Assembly (NCBI GenBank): GCA_035487295.1
Contig: DATHMH010000044.1
Coordinates: 336,492 to 400,491, forward strand
Reading direction: 5' to 3'
Source of the DNA: QIAW01 sp035487295
GTDB lineage: Bacteria; Acidobacteriota; Terriglobia; Terriglobales; Acidobacteriaceae
DNA: 64,000 nucleotides
The notes under the pieces were generated by a model. It worked only from the letters and a program-made list of their open reading frames with translations. It ran no database searches and was not told the DNA's origin. The translations under genes and the position numbers were made by a program. Positions 32,995 through 40,746 of the stretch are shown piece by piece (positions within the stretch are counted from its first letter, which is position 1; every line of letters begins with the position of its first letter).

Positions 32995-33618
32995 CTACTG
33001 CACCAAACGGACCGCGTAAGGCGTTCCATCCCGGCCGACGACGAAATCGGCCAGCACCGGCCGGTTGGGGATCTCGGGACCGACGGGCGCTCCCACCAGG
33101 CGCAGGTCCTGGATCGGCATCTGGACGCGCACGATCTGCAATTCACTTTGCGCGACGTCAGGATCGTAGGCCGGCAGCGGGAGAAAATCGTCTTCCTGCC
33201 GGGCAGCAGTCTGAATCTGCTGGCGAGACTGCACGCCGCGCCGGGGCGCATGCTTCGCAATCTTTTTTGTTTCCTGCGTGCCCGGCGAACTGATTTTTTC
33301 TGTTCCAGCCGTGTTCGCGGCCGCCGTTTGTTTGACCGCAGGCGCCGGAGCAGGATGATGCATCGTTACCTCAGGCGTTGTTTTCTTCCCCGCTCTTGTG
33401 AAAAGCCACCCGGCCGAAGACAGGCAAACGATCATCAGGGCAGCCACGCCGGCATTTCTGATCCTGCGCCTCTGGTGGTGGCGGCGGAACGCGCTTCCCA
33501 GCCCCGCGCCCAACTCCGGGGGCGCGCTGCGCGGGGCTTCGGCCGCCAGGCGCCGCAGGGCGCGGGCCATGCGGTCTTCGGAGTGCGGACCCGATTCGAA
33601 TTTGTCTATTTCACGCAT
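32995..33618 (-). CDS. Probable anti-sigma factor or membrane-anchored partner of the ECF sigma factor
   Basis: ATG 33618 (MREIDKFESGPHSEDRMARALRRLAAEAP) gives 207 residues and overlaps the sigma-factor gene end by 13 bases. There is one membrane segment (RNAGVAALMIVCLSSAGWLFTRAG) after an Arg-rich cytoplasmic N terminus of about 70 residues, then a Thr/Ala/Pro-rich periplasmic part with a short C-terminal beta region (QMPIQDLRLVGAPVG, VLADFVVGRDGTPYAVRLVQ). Topology and overlap fit an anti-sigma factor, but the zinc-binding HxxxCxxC signature is absent, so the role is inferred from position. Confidence 0.68.
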   Translation of the reverse strand: MREIDKFESGPHSEDRMARALRRLAAEAPRSAPPELGAGLGSAFRRHHQRRRIRNAGVAALMIVCLSSAGWLFTRAGKKTTPEVTMHHPAPAPAVKQTAAANTAGTEKISSPGTQETKKIAKHAPRRGVQSRQQIQTAARQEDDFLPLPAYDPDVAQSELQIVRVQMPIQDLRLVGAPVGPEIPNRPVLADFVVGRDGTPYAVRLVQ

Positions 33619-34196
33619 GGTTGACTCTTCAATTTCGCTTTCAGCAGACTGCGGCCGCGGTGCAGCCGCGAGGCCACCGTGCCCGGCGAGCATCCCAGCA
33701 CTTCGCCGGCTTGGGCATAGCTCATCTCTTCCAGATCGCAAAGCACCACAATCTCACGATACGTTTCCGGCAGCGCCAGCACGGCCTTGCGCAGGCAGTC
33801 GAGCGCCTCGGCATTGGTCAGCTGCTCGAGCGCATCGGCGTCCCCGGCCGCGAAGGCCGCTTCGCCTTCGCCGCTTTCGTCGTCCATCGACATCTCCAGC
33901 GCCAGCGGCACTTCGAGCCGTGTCGCCTGCAGGCTGCGCCGCGCCAGGTTGCGGGCCATCCCGAAAAGGTAGTTGCCCACAGAACCCTTGGCCGGGTCAT
34001 AGCCTTTCGAGTTTGCGATCAGCAGCATAAAAACTTCCTGCGTAGTGTCGTTCGCCGCGGCGCTCGATCCGCCCATGTGCAGGGCAAAGCGGTAAATCAC
34101 GCCCTGGTAACGCTGGTAAAGCGCCTGAAACGCCGCCTCGTCACCTTTGCCGAGCCGCCGAAGCAACTCGTAATCGCTGGATTCGGCTTCGCTCAT
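33606..34196 (-). CDS. ECF-type RNA polymerase sigma factor
   Basis: ATG 34196 (MSEAESSDYELLRRLGKGDEAAF) is preferred; the frame extends to 34289. The 196-residue protein has sigma region 2 (AFQALYQRYQGVIYRFALHMGG, then DTTQEVFMLLIAN) and region 4 (LRKAVLALPETYREIVVLCDLEEMSYAQAGEVLGCSPGTVASRLHRGRSLLKAKL). A central acidic linker (MSMDDESGEGEAAFAAGDAD) joins them. It is the first gene of a unit with the overlapping membrane protein and probably the secreted protein beyond. Confidence 0.94.
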   Translation of the reverse strand: MSEAESSDYELLRRLGKGDEAAFQALYQRYQGVIYRFALHMGGSSAAANDTTQEVFMLLIANSKGYDPAKGSVGNYLFGMARNLARRSLQATRLEVPLALEMSMDDESGEGEAAFAAGDADALEQLTNAEALDCLRKAVLALPETYREIVVLCDLEEMSYAQAGEVLGCSPGTVASRLHRGRSLLKAKLKSQPCVK

Positions 34197-34289
34197 CGGC
34201 AGGTTCAGCGCTTTCGCGTGTGCTCCTACTCTCCATTGCGCGGCTTTGGCAAATGCTTCCAAAATTTTTAAACAGTTCCCGGTTTTCAA

Positions 34290-35148
34290 CTCCCGGTTCT
34301 CAGTTAGACGGTGGTTCCCAAGGATGGTGTATTAAGTTCCCGGTTTTTTGCCTTTCCCGTTGGAGGGCTTTGCCTAAAAATGACGGGTTTGGCGATTCCC
34401 TCGCAAAGTTTCGGGGAAACGTGAAAGCGGGCATCGCCAAGCTACAGCCCCGAACAGGGGCGGCAGAAAGTAGCCAGGGCGGGAAGCCCTGGGAGAGCCA
34501 AGGAAAAGACCCTCTTCCGCTCGCCGAAGGCCAACGCGCATCCCGCAAAAAGGATGGTGTATTAAGTTCTCGGTTTTTTGCCTTTCCCGTTGGAGGGCTT
34601 TGTCTAAAAATGACGGGTTTGGCGATTCCCTCGCAAAATTTCGGGGAAACGTGAAAGCGGGCATCGCCAGGCTATAGCCCCGAACAGGGGCGGCAGAAAG
34701 TAGCCCAGGGCGGGAAGCCCTGGGAGAGCCAAGGGAAAAGACCCTCTTCCGCTCGCCGAAGGCCAACGCGCATCCCGCAAAGCGGGAGGAGCGTTTAGAA
34801 AAATGGTTAGATTTCTTTAGGACCAACAGTCCTCTGCGCTTGTCTAAAACCGATTTTTTGGGCAAAGCTTCCTTGGAGCCGGGACTTCGAGTTTGGAGCT
34901 GTAGCCCGCGCCTGGACGCGCAGAACGCTTAGCGACTGCAACCATTCCCACGAGATGACTCCGTGGAAGTGATGGGCCATAGTTCGTCAGAAGCCAAGAG
35001 TTTGATACCAGATTGCACGGCAGCTGGGTTTTACCGCGGAGGCGCGGAAGGGTTCGCCGCACCCGGTTCATGGGTAGATACTTTTATAAAATGGGTTGTA
35101 CTGCTTTAATGGAACACGCGATCATCGTATTCCCGGACTAGGCTACAA
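34290..35148. other. Gene-free region with tandem duplication
   Basis: About 860 bases before the GHKL-ATPase fragment contain no supported gene. The first 500 are the 230-bp tandem duplication (34321-34782). The rest (34783-35148) has no recognisable feature. Short frames spanning both copies exist but differ by frameshifts between copies, which argues against coding. Confidence 0.6.
34321..34782. repeat. Tandem duplication of a 230-bp non-coding unit
   Basis: Copy 1 is 34321-34550 and copy 2 is 34551-34782. The copies begin AGGATGGTGTATTAAGTT and end GCGCATCCCGCAAA. They differ by a few substitutions and two single-base insertions. Each holds hairpin-forming stretches (CCCGAACAGGGGCGG; CCCAGGGCGGGAAGCCCTGGG region near 34470-34495 and 34700-34725). 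The duplication is recent, judging by near identity. Confidence 0.92.
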
Positions 35149-35736
35149 ATGGCAAAGTTTACCGTAGACACCCATCTTTTCAGAGAGTTAGGCGCTTTGC
35201 TGGTCGGCAGAGACTCCACCGCTCTTATTGAATTGATAAAGAATGCATACGATGCTGACGCCAAAAGGGTTACGGTTTATGGGGAGAGCCTAGAAGATAC
35301 AAACAAGGGTTTCATTCGAATAGTTGATGACGGCGTAGGTATGACCCCAGAACTGTTTGAAGAAGGGTTCCTGCGGATCGCGTCTAGAGGCAAAGAGCAG
35401 GGTGATCGCAGATCAATTAAATTCAAGCGACGTTATACCGGTGCGAAAGGAATTGGACGACTAGCTGCGCATAAGCTGGCTAGACATCTGACGATTATCT
35501 CTACTCCTGATCCAGTGTATCGAGATGGTTCTAAAACAGGGGTTGAGGCAAGAATCGATTGGGACAGGGTTGAGGCGTACGAAACTCTTGAGGAGCTCGA
35601 TAAGCGAGATCATGGCAAGGCCACCCCCCTCGAACAACTCCAGGCTAACCGTCCACCCCAGTCTGCTGCTCATGAAGACCCCGAAGCGGACAAGCCGCGT
35701 CCTCAGGCTTTGTCGTCTTGCCTTATCGCTGATTGA
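35149..35736 (+). pseudogene. Truncated GHKL (Bergerat-fold) ATPase gene
   Basis: The 195-residue frame begins with an intact ATP-binding domain: N box Glu28-x-x-x-Asn32-x-x-x-Asp (ELIKNAYDADAKRV), G1 box DDGVGM at 60-65 and G2 box GAKGIGRLAAHKL from about 98. Proteins with this N terminus (MORC/Hsp90-like ATPases of bacteria) usually run to several hundred residues or more. Here the family character stops near residue 165 (GVEARIDWDRVEAYETLEELDK) and the last 30 residues look random. No continuation was found in the other two frames. The flanks are a tandem duplication and an AT-rich gap, which fits a decayed, possibly acquired gene. A short functional ATPase cannot be excluded. Confidence 0.7.
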
Positions 35737-36450
35737 GGGAACCGCTTCCTTGGGGCTTGGAGCTGCGAAGCTGCGAGGCTTGCGGGTCACTGAATCCCAA
35801 TGGTTTAGCGCAGTGACCCTTGCGCGCAAGGGGGTGCCCCCCTATACCTGCGATGCCGGATTTTTGGCTGTTGGCTCTTAGCGGTTAGCTCAAGATGCGC
35901 TGCGGATGGGCGCGGATTTTGAATTAATCTTTTTGCGTTGCGCACAAACCCCCGCCTGGTATTAACGCCGCACCGCGAAATTATTTGGTAGTGGCGCTAC
36001 TACCAAATTTTCCATGGATCGTTAATTTTTCGTTAATGTTATCCACGGCGAGTGTTTCTATTTTGGGAAATATTGGGCCCGCAATTTTCTTAAAATCCTA
36101 TTTATTGAATTTTTACCTTAGAAGTATTGACATTGCGCAAAAGAGGCGTATTGTGGACTGTCGTTTTTCGGAGTAGCTGGTTAAGTTGAAGGTGGTCGGG
36201 CCAATTTTTTACGGGTCCGTCTATCTTTGTAGATTCCACTGTTAACCCAATAAGTTTCCTGCCATTTTTCTGCACGCATCGGCCAATGCGTGAAAACTTA
36301 ATTTTCACTTTGAATGAAATGCTTTTTATCATAGCCCGGATTTTTGTGAGCAGATTGCGACTGAACGAGTTTTCATTTTTTCTTAAGGGTATCAACTGTC
36401 TTCAAATCGCAGAAAAGGAATCGTCATTATTCAATCTAAAGGAGCCAAGA
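35737..36450. other. AT-rich gene-free region
   Basis: About 700 bases with no supported gene. From about 35,960 to 36,430 base composition is strikingly AT-rich (runs such as TTTTTCGTTAATGTTATCC and TTCATTTTTTCTTAAGGG) compared with the rest of the window. It includes one word-repeat array at 35864-35894 (GGCTCTTAGCGGTTAGCTC). Confidence 0.6.
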
Positions 36451-38529
36451 ATGTCCCGATTGACGCGCAGTCTAGCGTTGTTTGTGTGTTTCTTCCTGAT
36501 TTCCGCAGCCCTGCCGGTGTTGGCGCAGGTCAGCGGAGTTGATGCCCAACCATCTCAACCCGAGCAGACAGCAGTAAATCCGGTTTCCGCTTTCTCCGCC
36601 GGACCCCGGCACATCATTCCCTGGCGCAATTCCAATCACCCGATCGTATTCGCGGCGCCCGCCGGTGCGCACCTCACCTACTTTGGCGGGCCGGTGGTTT
36701 CGAACGTTCACATTGTGCAGGTGCTGTGGGGAAACGGCGCCTATCTTCCCCAGGTCAGTTCAACCTCCACGCCCAGCATTGCCAGCTTCTACGGTGATAT
36801 CACCAGCAGTGGCTTCATCACTTTGCTGAGCCAGTACAGCACGCCTGCCTCCGGAGGCACCAATCAGACGATTGGGAACGGCGCATTCGACGGGCAATTT
36901 ACCATTATTCCGTCAGTGAGCGGCTCTACGGTCGACGATTCGCAGATCCAATCGGAACTTCTCGCCCAGATCAATGCCGGGCACCTGCCCTCGCCGATGC
37001 TTGATTCGGCGGGCAACGTGAACACCGCTTATATGATCTTCTTTCCGCCGGGAATCACCATCACCCAGGGTGGATCTTCAAGCTGCGTCTCCGGTGGTTT
37101 CTGCGCGTATCACGGCACCACATCCAATACTTTTAACTCCAGGAATATTCTTTACGGCGTCCATCCCGATATGCAGGCCGGCAGCGGCTGCGATGTAGGA
37201 TGCGGCTCATCCAGCGTGTTCAATAACTACACATCGGTGGCCAGCCACGAGCTGGCGGAAACGATTACCGACGCCGATGTCGGCATTGCAAGCACCTTCT
37301 CTGCGCCGCTGGCATGGTATGACATGAACAACGGCGAAATCGGCGACATCTGCAACGCCCAGCAGGGTTCCTACAACGCCAACGGCACCACGTATACCAT
37401 CCAGTTGGAATTTTCCAATGCCGCGAATAATTGCGTGTTGCCGCCGGCCACGGCCACGCCTAACTTCACGCTGTCGGCATCACCGGCCAGCCTGAGCGTT
37501 ACGCAAGGCAGCAGCGGGAGCAGCACGATTACGGTTCATCCTACAGGCGGTTTCAGTGGAAGCGTGAGTTTGTCGGCGTCAGGACTGCCGGCGGGAGTTA
37601 GCGCCAGCTTCGGAACGAACCCAACCACGTCCAGCAGCTCTGTGACGTTCACCGCGAGCTCCGGGGCGGCCACTGGAACCACGACGGTGACCATTACGGG
37701 AACTTCCGGCTCGCTTACTCATACCACTACGATTTCGCTCACGGTGAGCGCGACGTCAACTCCCAACTTCTCGCTCTCGGCATCGCCGGCAAGCCTGACG
37801 GTCAAGCAGGGCTCGAGTGGCAGCAGCACAATCACGGTAACGCCGTCGGGTGGCTTCAGCGGATCGGTATCGCTGTCTACTTCGGCTTTGCCCAGCGGGG
37901 TGACGGCTTCGTTCGGGACGAATCCAACCACATCCACCAGTGTCCTGACCTTCACGGCCAGCAGCACCGCTGCGGCCGGCATCAGCACCATCACGGTTAC
38001 TGGAACATCAGGATCGCTGACCAGCACTACAGCCATATCGCTGACCATCAGTTCGGGTGCGACGCAGCAGCTCATTGGCAATCCTGGCTTTGAGAACGGG
38101 ACTGCTCCGTGGGTGCTGACTGCCGGCGTGCTCAACAACTCTTCGCAAGAGCCGCCGCACAGCGGCAACTGGGATGCCTGGCTCGACGGCTACGGCACCA
38201 CCCATCAGGATACGGCAACGCAGACGGTAACCATTCCGTCTTCTATCACCACCGCGACGTTGAGCTTCTGGCTGCACATTGACACCGCGGAAACCACTAC
38301 CACGAGCATGTTTGACACTCTCCGCATCCAGGTGTTGAACAGTTCGAACACGGTGCTGGCAACGCTGGGAGTGTTCTCGAACCTGAATCATGCTGCCGGA
38401 TACCAGCAGCACTCCTTCAGCATGAGTAATTTCAAGGGGCAGACCGTTAAGATACGCTTCCTTGGCATGGAGGATTCAAGCCTGCAAACCTCATTCGTGA
38501 TTGACGATGTAGCATTGAACGTCCAATAG
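36451..38529 (+). CDS. Exported EXORDIUM-like protein with two Ig-like repeats and a C-terminal jelly-roll domain
   Basis: ATG 36451 has AAAGGAG 8 bases before it and is followed by a signal peptide (SLALFVCFFLISAALPVLAQ); the longer frame is ignored. The 692-residue protein has an N-terminal domain of about 290 residues resembling the plant EXORDIUM/PHI-1 family (LTYFGGPVVSNVHIVQVLWG, FCAYHGT, then a possible metal site SHELAETITDADV and WYDMNNGEIGD). Two tandem Ig-like repeats of about 97 residues follow (each with SPASLxVxQGSSGSSTITV and LPxGVxASFGTNPTTS). Last is a carbohydrate-binding-like jelly roll (NPGFENGTAPW to SFVIDDVALNVQ). Likely extracellular; enzymatic role not proven. Confidence 0.78.
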   Translation: MSRLTRSLALFVCFFLISAALPVLAQVSGVDAQPSQPEQTAVNPVSAFSAGPRHIIPWRNSNHPIVFAAPAGAHLTYFGGPVVSNVHIVQVLWGNGAYLPQVSSTSTPSIASFYGDITSSGFITLLSQYSTPASGGTNQTIGNGAFDGQFTIIPSVSGSTVDDSQIQSELLAQINAGHLPSPMLDSAGNVNTAYMIFFPPGITITQGGSSSCVSGGFCAYHGTTSNTFNSRNILYGVHPDMQAGSGCDVGCGSSSVFNNYTSVASHELAETITDADVGIASTFSAPLAWYDMNNGEIGDICNAQQGSYNANGTTYTIQLEFSNAANNCVLPPATATPNFTLSASPASLSVTQGSSGSSTITVHPTGGFSGSVSLSASGLPAGVSASFGTNPTTSSSSVTFTASSGAATGTTTVTITGTSGSLTHTTTISLTVSATSTPNFSLSASPASLTVKQGSSGSSTITVTPSGGFSGSVSLSTSALPSGVTASFGTNPTTSTSVLTFTASSTAAAGISTITVTGTSGSLTSTTAISLTISSGATQQLIGNPGFENGTAPWVLTAGVLNNSSQEPPHSGNWDAWLDGYGTTHQDTATQTVTIPSSITTATLSFWLHIDTAETTTTSMFDTLRIQVLNSSNTVLATLGVFSNLNHAAGYQQHSFSMSNFKGQTVKIRFLGMEDSSLQTSFVIDDVALNVQ

Positions 38530-38553
38530 CGTGTGAGCAGAAGGGTGGATCAT

Positions 38554-38582
38554 CCGGGGCCGGCAATCGGCCCCGGTTTTTT
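38554..38582 (+). terminator. Intrinsic terminator of the EXORDIUM-like gene
   Basis: Perfect 9-bp stem CCGGGGCCG/CGGCCCCGG, loop GCAAT, followed by six T, 25 bases after the stop codon. Confidence 0.94.
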
Positions 38583-38617
38583 GTTTGCCGGGTTGGGTGG
38601 TCCGGGCTAAGCATTGC

Positions 38618-39148
38618 TTAATCGATGATGCGCACCGCGCCTTTTGCCGGCAGGGCATCGCGCAACTCGCTGACCGTCTTTTTCAGCACCGGATGCAGCG
38701 CGCCTGGGGCAATCTCGGCCAGCGGCGCCAGCACGAAGCGCCGCTCGTGCATAGCCGGGTGGGGAATGGTCAGCCCCGCCATATCTACAATCGAATTGCC
38801 GAATAACAAAATATCAATATCGATGGAGCGCGGACCTTTGGGCTGGGTGCGCCTTCTCCCCATTTCTTTTTCAATCCCCAGGATTGCTTTCATAAGCTGC
38901 CTGGGCATGAGCTCAGTTTCGAGCGCCACGGCGCAATTCAGGAACCAGGGCTGGTGCGCCATATCCATCGGTTCGGTTTCAAAAAGGGAAGAGGCAGCCG
39001 TGATAGTCCCTAATTTTTCCAGCTTCGCAATCGCAGTGGCGATCTGCCCGCGGCGGTCGCCGATATTGGCTCCCAGCGATAAATAGACTGTCTTTTTCAG
39101 AATGGTCCTCACAGCTCGCAAGACGCACATTCTACGCGTCTTTGGCAA
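38618..39148 (-). CDS. folK: 2-amino-4-hydroxy-6-hydroxymethyldihydropteridine pyrophosphokinase
   Basis: Transfers pyrophosphate from ATP to the pterin in folate synthesis. The 176-residue frame has YLSLGANIGDRRGQIATAI near the N terminus, the family signature GPRSIDIDILLFGN with its metal-binding Asp residues, and PHPAMHERRFVLAPLAEIAP. The true start may be GTG 39109 (VRTILKKTVYLSLGANIGD), which would remove 13 residues; no strong ribosome site decides it. No other folate gene is adjacent. Confidence 0.94.
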   Translation of the reverse strand: MPKTRRMCVLRAVRTILKKTVYLSLGANIGDRRGQIATAIAKLEKLGTITAASSLFETEPMDMAHQPWFLNCAVALETELMPRQLMKAILGIEKEMGRRRTQPKGPRSIDIDILLFGNSIVDMAGLTIPHPAMHERRFVLAPLAEIAPGALHPVLKKTVSELRDALPAKGAVRIID

Positions 39149-39167
39149 GGCACAATGTGATTGACAT

Positions 39168-39330
39168 ATCGGGCAATTGTGTAACTGCGCAATTGAGTAA
39201 TTGAAACTGTCGGGCCGCGACTTTCAGTCGTCGCACTGCCCAACAAGCTTCAAATTTCTGACTTCAATTACCCGATTGCTCAATTTTCAGTGACTCAATG
39301 GCTAAATGACCCGATGACTCAATTAGGGAA
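39168..39330. repeat. Word-repeat array (caattgagtaattgaa / tgactcaatggc type)
   Basis: The whole space between folK and the next gene is made of related words: CAATTGTGTAACTGCGCAATTGAGTAA at the left, and CAATTACCCGATTGCTCAATTTTC then TGACTCAATGGCTAAATGACCCG at the right. The two halves are roughly inverted complements. Confidence 0.65.
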
Positions 39331-39970
39331 TCACGATGCTTGAGCCCTGCGGCGCGACGATGGAATCGCTTTGCTCGGGAAATTGCTCGCACAAAAAATC
39401 CACAAAGGCGCGTGAGCGCGGGCGTCCTGAAGTCCGCGTATATCCCATGCGCACCAGGAACACCAGCGCCAGCAGCACATCGCCGTCGCGCAGCGATGTG
39501 TATCCCACCTGTTTCCGCTCCAGCTCCCGGTACTCTTCCAACATGCTCTCCACCCCGCTGATGACCGCCTGTTGCGCCGGCGACGCGCTTGCCCCACCCA
39601 CGAGCAAGCCCGAGTTCACCAGGGTCTGCTGCTTCTGCGCCAGGGCGCTGACGGCGGCAATCAAGTCGCTGTCGCGGAGCGCGCGGTCGGCGCGCACAGC
39701 TTTCGCCAGCGCGAAGCTCAGTCCGGTGAGCAACGGTTCGCGTTCATAGAGAAACTGCTCGCGGATTTCCACCTCAGGAAAAAGCGCCTCTCTGGGCAAG
39801 TCTTTTAAGGAATGGTGTTCGTGCTTGCGCGCCTCCTGCAAATAAACGCAGTCGCTGGGACAATCAAGCGTGATCTCGCGTTGCTCGCCGCAGCAAACCG
39901 CGCAGATCCTGTCATGCACGGCCGGACAAAAACGCTTTGGTTTCCGTAGGTTACAAAGAGTGCAACTCAT
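39323..39970 (-). CDS. Cys-rich N-terminal protein of unknown function
   Basis: A 215-residue soluble protein whose first 45 residues hold eight cysteines (SCTLCNLRKPKRFCP, then ICAVCCG, then LDCPSDCVYL), probably a zinc-binding treble-clef or double knuckle. The rest is helical (LLTGLSFALAKAVRADRALRDSDLIAAVSALAQKQQTL, then VESMLEEYRELERKQVGY). I do not recognise a named family, though the architecture resembles conserved acidobacterial hypothetical proteins. Stands alone between two repeat arrays. Confidence 0.7.
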   Translation of the reverse strand: MSCTLCNLRKPKRFCPAVHDRICAVCCGEQREITLDCPSDCVYLQEARKHEHHSLKDLPREALFPEVEIREQFLYEREPLLTGLSFALAKAVRADRALRDSDLIAAVSALAQKQQTLVNSGLLVGGASASPAQQAVISGVESMLEEYRELERKQVGYTSLRDGDVLLALVFLVRMGYTRTSGRPRSRAFVDFLCEQFPEQSDSIVAPQGSSIVIP

Positions 39971-40196
39971 GTTCTTTTATTTTCTCATGCGGCCTGCCGC
40001 GCATCCTAAGGCACTCGCCTTAGGCCTTTCGCCCGAAATCGGCCTCTCATTCCAGGCAGGCAGGACGCGGTTTTCCACAGCTTGAAATGCACGGCAACCG
40101 CATAAAATCTGGTGAAAATGCTTCTCAAGTGCGGGAAACTGTTGTACCATGCGGTTATCGAGCGTTTTTTGCTCGCTAATTCAAGGAGGAATTTCA

Positions 40197-40493
40197 ATGG
40201 CAGCAGGTATGACCAAATCCCAAATCGTGCGACACCTGGCCGAAAAAGTTGGCACCAACAACAAAACGGCCGCAACATTCCTCGAGACCCTCGCTGACAC
40301 AGCGATCAAAGAAACCAAGAAGAACGGTATCTTCGTCGTTCCCGGCCTCGGCCGCCTGGTAAAGGCGCACCGCAAAGCCCGCATGGGCCGCAACCCTCAA
40401 ACCGGCGAAGCCATCCAGATCAAGGCCAAGACCGTCGTAAAGTTCCGCGTGGCCAAGGCAGCCAAGGACGAAATCGCCCCCAAAGGCAAATAA
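40197..40493 (+). CDS. HU/IHF-family histone-like DNA-binding protein
   Basis: ATG 40197 is fixed by AAGGAGGA 7 bases upstream. The 98-residue protein has the HU fold (MTKSQIVRHLAEKVGTNNKTAATFLETLADTAIKETKKNG), the beta-saddle (FVVPGLGRLVKAHRKARMGRNPQTGEAIQIKAKTVVKFRVAK) and the DNA-intercalating GRNPQTGE loop with its Pro. A Lys/Ala-rich end follows. Terminated by a strong hairpin at 40529-40556. Confidence 0.95.
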   Translation: MAAGMTKSQIVRHLAEKVGTNNKTAATFLETLADTAIKETKKNGIFVVPGLGRLVKAHRKARMGRNPQTGEAIQIKAKTVVKFRVAKAAKDEIAPKGK

Positions 40494-40528
40494 GTCCGCT
40501 CGTATCTCCCTGTAAAGTTTAAAAATCA

Positions 40529-40556
40529 AAAGGCCGGCTTGGTTAAGCCGGCCTTT
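40529..40556 (+). terminator. Intrinsic terminator of the HU gene
   Basis: Perfect 12-bp stem AAAGGCCGGCTT/AAGCCGGCCTTT with a GGTT loop; only a short T run follows on each side. Confidence 0.85.
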
Positions 40557-40580
40557 GTAGTTAGTACTCAGCCAGTGAAA

Positions 40581-40700
40581 TTGATTCATTGGGTCATCGG
40601 GTCATTGCAAGATTGAGTAATTCAGCAATTGCGTAATTGAGCCGACGCACGAATCATAATTGCTAAATCATTCAATGATTCTAATGACCCAATGAATCAA
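40581..40700. repeat. 17-bp perfect inverted repeat within a word-repeat array
   Basis: TTGATTCATTGGGTCAT (40581-40597) and its exact complement (40684-40700) enclose further words (GATTGAGTAATTCAGCAATTGCGTAATTGAG and AATTGCTAAATCATTCAATGATT) of the same type as at 39168-39330. The array continues to about 40726. It lies between the HU terminator and the converging typA gene. Confidence 0.85.
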
Positions 40701-40746
40701 TGACCCAATGGCTCAATTCCTGACGACTGACAATAGAGGACTATCA

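Noticed and set aside
33621..34271. Open frame of 216 codons on the plus strand
   Set aside because: Antisense to the ECF sigma factor gene, which has clear regions 2 and 4.
34300..34865. Minus-strand frames crossing the 230-bp tandem duplication
   Set aside because: Their similarity to each other is explained by the DNA duplication; single-base indels between copies put them in different frames.
35525..35881. Alternative frame after the truncated GHKL gene as a frameshifted continuation
   Set aside because: Its product shows no GHKL C-terminal family blocks, so the gene is better read as truncated than as frameshifted.
36102..36395. Open frame of 97 codons on the minus strand in the AT-rich gap
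   Set aside because: Lysine-rich, no ribosome site, no recognisable motif; AT-rich DNA gives fortuitous Lys/Asn/Ile frames.
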